A DNA stretch of 64,000 nt, taken from positions 558,001 to 622,000 of the forward strand of contig NZ_JAGMTU010000002.1 in assembly GCF_023703415.1 (NCBI RefSeq). Reading direction: 5' to 3'. The notes under the pieces are model-generated. The model did not search any database. It was not told the origin of the DNA and saw nothing but the letters and a program-made list of their open reading frames with translations. Position 1 is the first letter of the stretch. Every line of letters starts with the position of its first letter. A program made the translations under genes and the position numbers. Source of the DNA: Microbacterium sp. USTB-Y (lineage in GTDB: Bacteria; Actinomycetota; Actinomycetes; Actinomycetales; Microbacteriaceae). This document shows, piece after piece, positions 57,954-64,000 of this stretch.

Positions 57954-59165
57954 TCAGCGGGCGGAGGGATCGGCACCGCGCAGCGCGGTCCCCGCCGCGG
58001 CTGCGGCGAGACCGCACATCGCGATCACGATCGCCGCGAACCAGCTCCACCCCCAGGCTCCGAACGCGATGCCGAGTGCCCACCCGAACAGGCTCGAGCC
58101 GGCGTAGTACGCGAAGTAGTACAACGACGACGCCTGAGCGCGGCTCTCGGGCTCGGCGGCGGCCGAGGTCCACCCCGACGCCACGGCATGCGCCCCGAAG
58201 AATCCCGCGGTGAAGAGCAGAAGACCGGCGATCACGACGACCGTGCTCGCGGTCAGCATGAGCAGCGCACCGCCCGCCATCACCGCGATCGAGCCCAGCA
58301 GTACCGGATACCTCCCGCCGCGCGACGCGAGCACACCCGCCCAGGGCGAGGCGATCGTTCCCGCGAGGTAGGCGACGAACAGCAGGGTCACTAGCCATGC
58401 GGGAAGCGCGAACGGGGGCGCCGCGAGGTGGAAGCCCAGATAGTTGTAGACCGCCACGAAGGCGCCCATGAGCAGAAACCCCTGAGCGTACAGCGCGAGC
58501 TGGCGAGGCGAGGCCAGCAGCCGCCGCAGGCGCGTGGCGACGCCCGCCCGCCGTCCAGTCCGGGCACGGACGGGCACGAAGCCCTGCGAGCGCGGCGCGA
58601 GCCAGAGGAACAGCGCTGTCGCCACCGCGCAGAGGCCCGTCGCCGTCCACACGCCGGCCCGCCACCCCGCCCCCTCGGCCACCAGCCCGGACACGATCCG
58701 CCCGGCGAGCCCGCCGACGGTCGTCCCCGCGATGTAGCTTCCCGCCGCGGCTGCCGCATACCGCGGCCCCACCTCCTCGGCGAGATACGCCAGGGCGACG
58801 GCGGGGACCGCGCCGAGCGCGACGCCCTCGGCGCATCGGAGCGCGAGGAGCAGGACGATGCTCCCGCCGAAGGGGGCGGCCAGACCGAGCGCCGTCGCCG
58901 CGATCACCCCGATCGCCATCGCGGGCACCCGCCCGATGCGATCGGCGACCACCGACCAGCCGATCACGGAGGCGGCGAGCCCCAGCGTCGCCGCGGAGAC
59001 GCTCAGCGCGGCCGTCGCCGGGGAGACCCCCAGATCGGCGGCCAGCTGCGGCAGCACCGCCTGCGGCGCGTACAGCTGCGCGAAGGTCGCGATCCCGGCG
59101 AAGAAGAGGCCGAGGATGAGTCTCCGGTACTGCGGGGAACCGGGGGCGTGGCCGGGGAAGCTCAC
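57954..59165 (-). CDS. MFS transporter
   Basis: 403 residues from a GTG at 59165; about twelve membrane helices. Motif A-like VVADRIGRVPAMA between helices 2 and 3, and an Arg-rich central loop near residue 195. The N-terminal FFAGIATFAQLYAPQAVLPQL resembles YnfM-type efflux proteins. Substrate unknown. The start is somewhat uncertain because no good ribosome site precedes this GTG and no other in-frame start gives homology. It lies between coaE and rpsA, same strand. Confidence 0.88.
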   Translation of the reverse strand: MSFPGHAPGSPQYRRLILGLFFAGIATFAQLYAPQAVLPQLAADLGVSPATAALSVSAATLGLAASVIGWSVVADRIGRVPAMAIGVIAATALGLAAPFGGSIVLLLALRCAEGVALGAVPAVALAYLAEEVGPRYAAAAAGSYIAGTTVGGLAGRIVSGLVAEGAGWRAGVWTATGLCAVATALFLWLAPRSQGFVPVRARTGRRAGVATRLRRLLASPRQLALYAQGFLLMGAFVAVYNYLGFHLAAPPFALPAWLVTLLFVAYLAGTIASPWAGVLASRGGRYPVLLGSIAVMAGGALLMLTASTVVVIAGLLLFTAGFFGAHAVASGWTSAAAEPESRAQASSLYYFAYYAGSSLFGWALGIAFGAWGWSWFAAIVIAMCGLAAAAAGTALRGADPSAR

Positions 59166-59285
59166 GGGATCCGGATCCGCGCTCCTGCGCCGGCGCGCGG
59201 GTGTGATGCGAGAGGATCCATGTCCTTCATCCTCACACGCCCCACGCGTCCGAGCCGACCGCACCCGACGGGCCGGACTCGGACG

Positions 59286-59332
59286 CGGAACGGGCCGCCA
59301 CCCGCCCGAAGGCGAGGTGACGGCCCGTTCCG
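59286..59332. terminator. Hairpin after rpsA
   Basis: CGGAACGGGCCG (59286-59297) and its exact complement (59321-59332), with an internal partial stem in the 23-nt loop, 12 bp after the rpsA stop. The rest of 59166-59344 shows nothing further. Confidence 0.72.
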
Positions 59333-59344
59333 TGGATCGGCTGC

Positions 59345-60802
59345 TTACGCGTTGCCGCCAGAGAGCTTCTCGCGGAGAGCCGCGAGAGCCTCGTCGTCGG
59401 CCAGCGTGCCGGCACCGGCGGAGTCGCTCGAGAACGACTGCGCGCCCCCGAAGTCGTCGCCCGCGGCGGCCTCGGCCTCGGCGGCCTTGAGCACCTGGGC
59501 CTTGTGCGCCTCCCAGCGAGCCTGGGCAGCCGCGTACTCCTGCTCCCAAGCCTCGCGCTGAGCGTCGAAGCCTTCCTTCCAGGCGCCGGTCTCGGCGTCG
59601 AAGCCCTCCGGGTACTTGTACTCGCCGTTCTCGTCGTACTCGGCGAGCATGCCGTACAGGGCCGGGTCGAACTCGGTGCCGTAGGGGTCGACCGACTCGT
59701 TGGCCTGCTTCAGCGACAGCGAGATGCGGCGACGCTCGAGGTCGATGTCGATGACCTTGACGAAGACCTCTTCGCCCACCGAGACGACCTGCTCGGCCAG
59801 CTCGACGTGCTTGCTGGACAGCTCCGAGATGTGCACGAGGCCCTCGATGCCGTCCGCGACGCGCACGAACGCACCGAACGGAACGAGCTTGGTGACCTTG
59901 CCCGGGGTGACCTGGCCGATGGCGTGGGTGCGGGCGAAGACCTGCCACGGGTCCTCCTGCGTCGCCTTCAGCGACAGGGAGACGCGCTCGCGGTCGAGGT
60001 CGACCTCGAGGATCTCGACGGTGACCTCCTGGCCCACCTCGACGACCTCGGAGGCGTGCTCGATGTGCTTCCAGGACAGCTCGGAGACGTGCACGAGGCC
60101 GTCCACGCCGCCGAGGTCGACGAACGCACCGAAGTTCACGATCGACGACACGACGCCCTTGCGGACCTGGCCCTTGTGCAGGTTGTTGAGGAACGTGGTG
60201 CGCGACTCGGACTGCGTCTGCTCGAGCAGGGCGCGGCGCGACAGGACCACGTTGTTGCGGTTCTTGTCGAGCTCGAGGATCTTGGCCTCGAGCTCCTGGC
60301 CGAGGTACGGCGTGAGGTCGCGGACGCGGCGCAGCTCGATGAGCGACGCCGGCAGGAAGCCGCGGAGGCCGATGTCGACGATGAGTCCACCCTTGACGAC
60401 CTCGATGACCTGACCGGTGACGACGCCGTCGTTCTCCTTGATCTTCTCCACGTCGCCCCAGGCGCGCTCGTACTGGGCGCGCTTCTTGGACAGGATCAGA
60501 CGGCCTTCCTTGTCCTCCTTCTGGAGGACGAGGGCCTCGACCTGGTCGCCGACGGAGACGACCTCGTTGGGGTCGACGTCGTGCTTGATGCTCAGCTCGC
60601 GCGAGGGGATGACGCCCTCGGTCTTGTAGCCGACGTCCAGCAGCACCTCGTCGCGGTCGATCTTGACGATCGTGCCCTCGATGATGTCGCCGTCGTTGAA
60701 GAACTTCAGGGTCTTCTCGACCGCAGCCAGGAAGTCCTCGGCAGATCCGATGTCGTTGATCGCGACCTGCTTGGTGGCCGGAGCGGCCGTTGCGGTAGTC
60801 AT
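59345..60802 (-). CDS. rpsA: 30S ribosomal protein S1
   Basis: 485 residues. Four S1 RNA-binding domains at about 35-105, 120-185, 205-275 and 290-360, each with a G-x-V..F/L-G.F.. core (VVSSIVNFGAFVDLGGVDGLVH, VTKLVPFGAFVRVADGIEGLVH). The acidic C-terminal tail includes YGMLAEYDENGEYKYPEGF. Four domains rather than the six of E. coli is the actinobacterial form. AAGGA lies 11 bases before the ATG; the promoter is described separately. Confidence 0.97.
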   Translation of the reverse strand: MTTATAAPATKQVAINDIGSAEDFLAAVEKTLKFFNDGDIIEGTIVKIDRDEVLLDVGYKTEGVIPSRELSIKHDVDPNEVVSVGDQVEALVLQKEDKEGRLILSKKRAQYERAWGDVEKIKENDGVVTGQVIEVVKGGLIVDIGLRGFLPASLIELRRVRDLTPYLGQELEAKILELDKNRNNVVLSRRALLEQTQSESRTTFLNNLHKGQVRKGVVSSIVNFGAFVDLGGVDGLVHVSELSWKHIEHASEVVEVGQEVTVEILEVDLDRERVSLSLKATQEDPWQVFARTHAIGQVTPGKVTKLVPFGAFVRVADGIEGLVHISELSSKHVELAEQVVSVGEEVFVKVIDIDLERRRISLSLKQANESVDPYGTEFDPALYGMLAEYDENGEYKYPEGFDAETGAWKEGFDAQREAWEQEYAAAQARWEAHKAQVLKAAEAEAAAGDDFGGAQSFSSDSAGAGTLADDEALAALREKLSGGNA

Positions 60803-60937
60803 GTAGTGGGTTGTCCTTGTTGATGGATACTCGGGCCGCGATGCACGCCCTCGAAGGGGCACAGGATCGCATCGCAGCGGAATGGATGTGTGTTGTTCGT
60901 CACGCACGCGCGAGGAAGCCCCCGCGGGTGACACTTC

Positions 60938-60966
60938 ATGCTATCAGGTCGCCCGGGCTCGGGAAA
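60938..60966 (-). promoter_or_regulatory. Probable rpsA promoter
   Basis: Minus strand: -35 TTTCCC (60961-60966), 17-bp spacer and extended -10 TGA-TAGCAT (60938-60943), giving an rpsA leader of about 130 nt. The 294-bp gap 60803-61096 otherwise contains only the exonuclease gene's promoter. Confidence 0.5.
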
Positions 60967-61096
60967 CCGCATTCGCAGCCGGCGCACGGACGCAGGACCG
61001 CCTCCCCGCACCCGGGGAACAACGCCGCTGACCGGCGCCGTGTTCCCGCACGCCCGCTCCCCCGCAGGACCGGCCGAGCACTGGCAGACTGTGGGG

Positions 61097-62032
61097 ATGA
61101 CCGACGCCGCGCCGAAGCTGCTCCTCCTCGACACCGCCAGCCTGTACTTCCGCGCGTTCTACGGCGTGCCGGACACGGTCAAGGCGCCGGACGGTACCTC
61201 GGTCAACGCGGCCCGCGGCCTCCTCGACATGATCGCCAAGCTCGTGTCGTCCTATCGGCCCACGCACCTCGTCGCCTGCTGGGACGACGACTGGCGTCCG
61301 CAGTGGCGGGTCGACCTCATCCCGAGCTACAAGGCGCACCGCGTGGTCGAGGTCGTGCCTGGCGGCGCGGACCTCGAAGAGGTGCCCGACCCGCTCGAAG
61401 CGCAGATCCCGATCATCCGCGAAGCGCTCGCGGCGCTGCGGATCCCGGTCGTCGGAGTGGCGGAGCACGAGGCCGACGACGTGATCGGGACCCTCGCGAC
61501 CGTCGCGGACATGCCCGTCGACATCATCACGGGCGACCGGGACCTGTTCCAGCTCGTGGACGACGCCCGCGGAGTCAGGGTGGTCTACACCGGCCGCGGC
61601 ATGAGCAACCTCGAGGACCTCACCGAGGAGGCGGTGGTGCGCAAGTACGGAGTGCTCCCGAGCCAGTACGCCGACTTCGCGACGATGCGCGGCGACGCGT
61701 CCGACGGGCTCCCCGGCGTGGCCGGGGTCGGCGAGAAGACGGCCGCGAACCTGCTCGCCGTGCACGGCGACCTCCCGGCGATCCGTGCCGCGGCCGAGGC
61801 TGCGGAGGGCATGTCGGCCGGCGTCGCGAAGAAGATCCTCGCCGCCTCCGACTACCTCGACGTCGCCCCGACCGTGGTGCGCGTCGCGACCGCGCTTCCC
61901 ATCGCCGTCCCCGACGAGCCCCTGCGACCGCTCGACCCCGCGGAGACCGCGGCCGCGGTCGGCGTCGCGGAGCGCTGGAACCTGGGCACGTCGATGGCCC
62001 GCGCGCTGGAGGCGCTCAGCCGCACGGCCTGA
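61097..62032 (+). CDS. 5'-3' exonuclease (stand-alone PolA N-terminal-like)
   Basis: 311 residues. FEN/5'-3' exonuclease family: LLLLDTASLYFRAFYG at the N-terminus, VACWDDDWRPQWRVDLIPSYK, metal-binding EHEADDVIGT and ITGDRDLFQLVDD, and the helix-hairpin-helix GDASDGLPGVAGVGEKTA. It corresponds to the exonuclease domain of DNA polymerase I with no polymerase attached. It removes RNA primers or flaps. CAGACT at 61085-61090 ends six bases before the ATG, a likely leaderless promoter. Confidence 0.94.
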   Translation: MTDAAPKLLLLDTASLYFRAFYGVPDTVKAPDGTSVNAARGLLDMIAKLVSSYRPTHLVACWDDDWRPQWRVDLIPSYKAHRVVEVVPGGADLEEVPDPLEAQIPIIREALAALRIPVVGVAEHEADDVIGTLATVADMPVDIITGDRDLFQLVDDARGVRVVYTGRGMSNLEDLTEEAVVRKYGVLPSQYADFATMRGDASDGLPGVAGVGEKTAANLLAVHGDLPAIRAAAEAAEGMSAGVAKKILAASDYLDVAPTVVRVATALPIAVPDEPLRPLDPAETAAAVGVAERWNLGTSMARALEALSRTA

Positions 62033-62041
62033 CCCGGCCCC

Positions 62042-63028
62042 TCAGCCGGCCCAGCGCAGCAGGCGCTCGAGCCCCCACGTCGTCACGATCCGCTCCGCGG
62101 GCACCCCGGCGCGCTCGGCGCGCTCGGCGCCGTGGTCCAGCAGCGACAGCTGGCCGGGGGCGTGCGCGTCGGAGTCGATCGAGAACAGGCAGCCGATCTC
62201 GAGCGCGAGCGCGAGCAGCGCGTCGGGCGGGTCGTGCCGCTCGGGACGGGAGTTGATCTCCACGGCGACGCCGTGCTCGGCGCACGCCTCGAAGACGGCA
62301 CGGCCGTCGAATCGCGAGGGCGGCCGCGTGCCCCGATCCCCCTGCACGAGCTGGCCGGTGACGTGTCCGAGCACGCTGACGCGCGGGTTCGAGACCGCGG
62401 CGACCATGCGCCGGGTCATCGGCGCGGGTTCCATGGCCAGCTTGGAGTGCACCGAGGCGACCACGATGTCGAGCTCGCCGAGCAGCCGATCCCCCTGGTC
62501 CAGGCGCCCGTCGTCGAGGATGTCGACCTCGATGCCGGTGAGCATCGTGAGCCCGTCCCCGCTGAGCGCCCGCACCTGCGGCAGCTGGGTCCGCAGGCGC
62601 TCCGCGGTCAGGCCGCGCGCCACGCGCAGCCGCGGCGAGTGATCGGTGATCGCGAGGTACTCGTGCCCCAGCGCGCGCGCCGCGTCGGCCATCGCCGCGA
62701 TCGGCGTCGTCCCGTCCGACCACTCGGTGTGCGCGTGCAGGTCGCCGCGCAGGCGCGTGCGCAGCTCCGAGACGATCTCCGGCTCGACCTCGCCGCGCAG
62801 CTCGACGAGATAGGACGGCGTCTCGCCCGCGAGCGCCTGGCGGATCACCTCGAACGTGGAGGATCCGATCCCCTTCGCCTGCTGGATCCGGCCCGGATCC
62901 CGTCGCGCGTCCTCCGGAAGGCCCGCGTAGGTCTCGGCCGCGGCGCGGAACGCCTTGGCGCGATACCGCGACGCCCGCTCCCGCTCGAGCAGCCGGGCGA
63001 TCTCGAGCATCGCCTCCTGGGGATCCAT
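62042..63028 (-). CDS. PHP-domain phosphoesterase with helix-hairpin-helix N-terminus
   Basis: 328 residues. The first 80 residues contain a helix-hairpin-helix-like region (QQAKGIGSSTFEVIRQALAG); the rest is a PHP domain with the metal motifs GDLHAHTEWSDG, ITDHS, TGIEVDI, VASVHSK, EINSRPERHD and SIDSDAHAP. This is the C-terminal half of a bacterial PolX without the polymerase domain. Histidinol-phosphatase-like or nuclease activity is possible. It converges with the exonuclease gene 9 bp away. GCAGGAGG precedes the ATG. Confidence 0.9.
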   Translation of the reverse strand: MDPQEAMLEIARLLERERASRYRAKAFRAAAETYAGLPEDARRDPGRIQQAKGIGSSTFEVIRQALAGETPSYLVELRGEVEPEIVSELRTRLRGDLHAHTEWSDGTTPIAAMADAARALGHEYLAITDHSPRLRVARGLTAERLRTQLPQVRALSGDGLTMLTGIEVDILDDGRLDQGDRLLGELDIVVASVHSKLAMEPAPMTRRMVAAVSNPRVSVLGHVTGQLVQGDRGTRPPSRFDGRAVFEACAEHGVAVEINSRPERHDPPDALLALALEIGCLFSIDSDAHAPGQLSLLDHGAERAERAGVPAERIVTTWGLERLLRWAG

Positions 63029-63043
63029 GCCTGCCTCCTGCGC

Positions 63044-64000
63044 TCAGTCCGCCGCGAGCTCCCGCGACGCCGCGACCCAGGCGTCCAGCTTCGCGACGGC
63101 GCGGCCGTCGTCGACGGCCGCCTCGGCCCGGCCGTACGCGTCGCGCAGCCGCTGCACGATCGGCACCTGCGCCTGCGCCGCGTCGTGCGACAGCTCGTAG
63201 GCGACGATCCCGGCCGCGGCGTTCAGCAGCACGATGTCGCGCACCGCCCCCTTCTCTCCCTCGAGCGTGCGCCGCAGCACTCCGGCGTTGTGCTCCGGGG
63301 ATCCCCCGATGAGGTCCGCGAGGTCGGCGAGCGGGATGCCCAGGTCCCGGGGATCCAGGTCGTGCTCGTGGATGTCGCCGCGGGTGACCTCCCAGATCCT
63401 GCTGTGACCGGTGGTCGTCAGCTCGTCCAGTCCGTCGTCGCCGCGGAACACGAGCGCCGTGGCGCCGCGCGTGCGGAACACGCCCGTGATGAGGGGCACG
63501 CGGTCCAGCTGGGCCACGCCGACGGCGTTCGCCTCGGCGCGTGCGGGGTTGCAGAGCGGGCCGAGCATGTTGAAGACCGTCGGCACCCCGAGCTCGGCGC
63601 GGACGGCGCCGGCGTTCTTGAAGCCGGGGTGGAACGCCCCCGCCCAGGCGAACGTGATGCCGGTGCGGTCCAGGATCTCGGCGACGGCCCGCGGGTCGAG
63701 GGTGAGCTGCAGACCCAGCGCGCCGAGGACGTCGGACGAACCCGACGACGAGCTCGCCGCGCGGTTGCCGTGCTTGACGACCGGCACCCCGGTGGCACCG
63801 ATGATGATCGCGGCCGTCGTCGACACGTTCACGGTGCCGACGCGGTCGCCGCCCGTGCCGACGATGTCGAGGACGTCCGAGGAGACCGGGAGCGGCACGG
63901 CCGCCTCGAGGATCGCGTCGCGGAAGCCGACGACCTCGTCGATCGTCTCCCCCTTCGCGCGCAGGCCGACGAGGAACCCCGCGAGCTGCGCCTCGGTCGC
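63044..64000 (-). CDS. trpD: Anthranilate phosphoribosyltransferase, 5' end beyond window
   Basis: About 318 C-terminal residues are present; the frame runs open off the right edge, so the first 25-40 residues are missing. PRPP-binding GTGGDRVGTVNVST, the KHGNRAASSSSGSSDVLGALG loop and the later FNMLGPLCNPA and GDDGLDELT are diagnostic. It joins PRPP to anthranilate, step 2 of tryptophan synthesis. It lies 15 bp upstream of the PHP gene on the same strand; no other trp gene is in view. Confidence 0.96.
   Translation of the reverse strand, partial: ATEAQLAGFLVGLRAKGETIDEVVGFRDAILEAAVPLPVSSDVLDIVGTGGDRVGTVNVSTTAAIIIGATGVPVVKHGNRAASSSSGSSDVLGALGLQLTLDPRAVAEILDRTGITFAWAGAFHPGFKNAGAVRAELGVPTVFNMLGPLCNPARAEANAVGVAQLDRVPLITGVFRTRGATALVFRGDDGLDELTTTGHSRIWEVTRGDIHEHDLDPRDLGIPLADLADLIGGSPEHNAGVLRRTLEGEKGAVRDIVLLNAAAGIVAYELSHDAAQAQVPIVQRLRDAYGRAEAAVDDGRAVAKLDAWVAASRELAAD

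Overview
The window is chromosomal DNA from a very GC-rich actinobacterium. Gene content and order (rbpA, whiA, tandem clpP1/clpP2, secG-tpiA-pgk-gap, a translational-type ileS T-box, many leaderless starts) and protein sequence fit Microbacteriaceae, most likely Microbacterium or a close relative. There is no 16S gene here, so the genus is an inference from remembered family features. Nearly all of it is ordinary housekeeping chromosome; I see no prophage, insertion sequence, integron or CRISPR array.

Layout. 0-2.7 kb: ileS (3' end off the left edge) with its T-box leader. 2.7-5.3 kb: a small accessory patch with a pentapeptide-like gene, a DUF559 endonuclease-like gene, two tandem-repeat arrays and three copies of a 63-bp inverted-repeat element. 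5.3-10.2 kb: a peptide/nickel-type ABC importer. 10.4-16.3 kb: a complete fructose PTS locus (fruR-fruK-fruA-ptsH-ptsI). 16.4-19.3 kb: valS and a small coupled gene. 19.3-23.6 kb: an ArsR-type regulator with iteron operators, then threonine catabolism (tdh-kbl) facing a LysR regulator. 23.7-26.3 kb: an M3 peptidase and a GyrI-like protein. 26.4-36 kb: clpX, a deoxyribose operon (regulator, deoC, two aldehyde dehydrogenase genes), clpP1/clpP2, a TPR gene and tig, that is, the classic tig-clpP-clpX cluster interrupted by sugar catabolism. 36 kb: tRNA-Pro and tRNA-Gly. 36.6-48.1 kb: rbpA-secG-tpiA-pgk-gap, sodA, whiA-rapZ, uvrC and uvrA. 48.2-52.2 kb: a MoxR/DUF58/DUF4129 operon that runs directly into uvrA. 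52.3-55.5 kb: a MarR/zinc-ribbon divergent pair, TfoX and uvrB. 55.6-64 kb: a TAT-exported protein, an acetyltransferase, coaE, an MFS transporter, rpsA, a stand-alone 5'-3' exonuclease, a PHP protein and trpD (5' end off the right edge).

Functional threads. Lower glycolysis (gap, pgk, tpiA) lies with protein export (secG) and RNA-polymerase binding (rbpA). Fructose enters as fructose-1-phosphate and needs FruK. Deoxyribose-5-phosphate is split by DeoC to glyceraldehyde-3-phosphate and acetaldehyde, and the adjacent dehydrogenases plausibly oxidise the aldehyde. All three UvrABC genes are present, in two places.

The most interesting signals are non-coding: a 63-bp repeat family whose terminal stems covary between copies; a 14-bp-spaced TTGCAA operator array laid over a leaderless promoter; a MarR palindrome exactly between two leaderless promoters; inverted-repeat arms built into the ileS T-box; and an aldehyde dehydrogenase pair resembling a split ALDH16. 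I found no clearly new multi-gene system.
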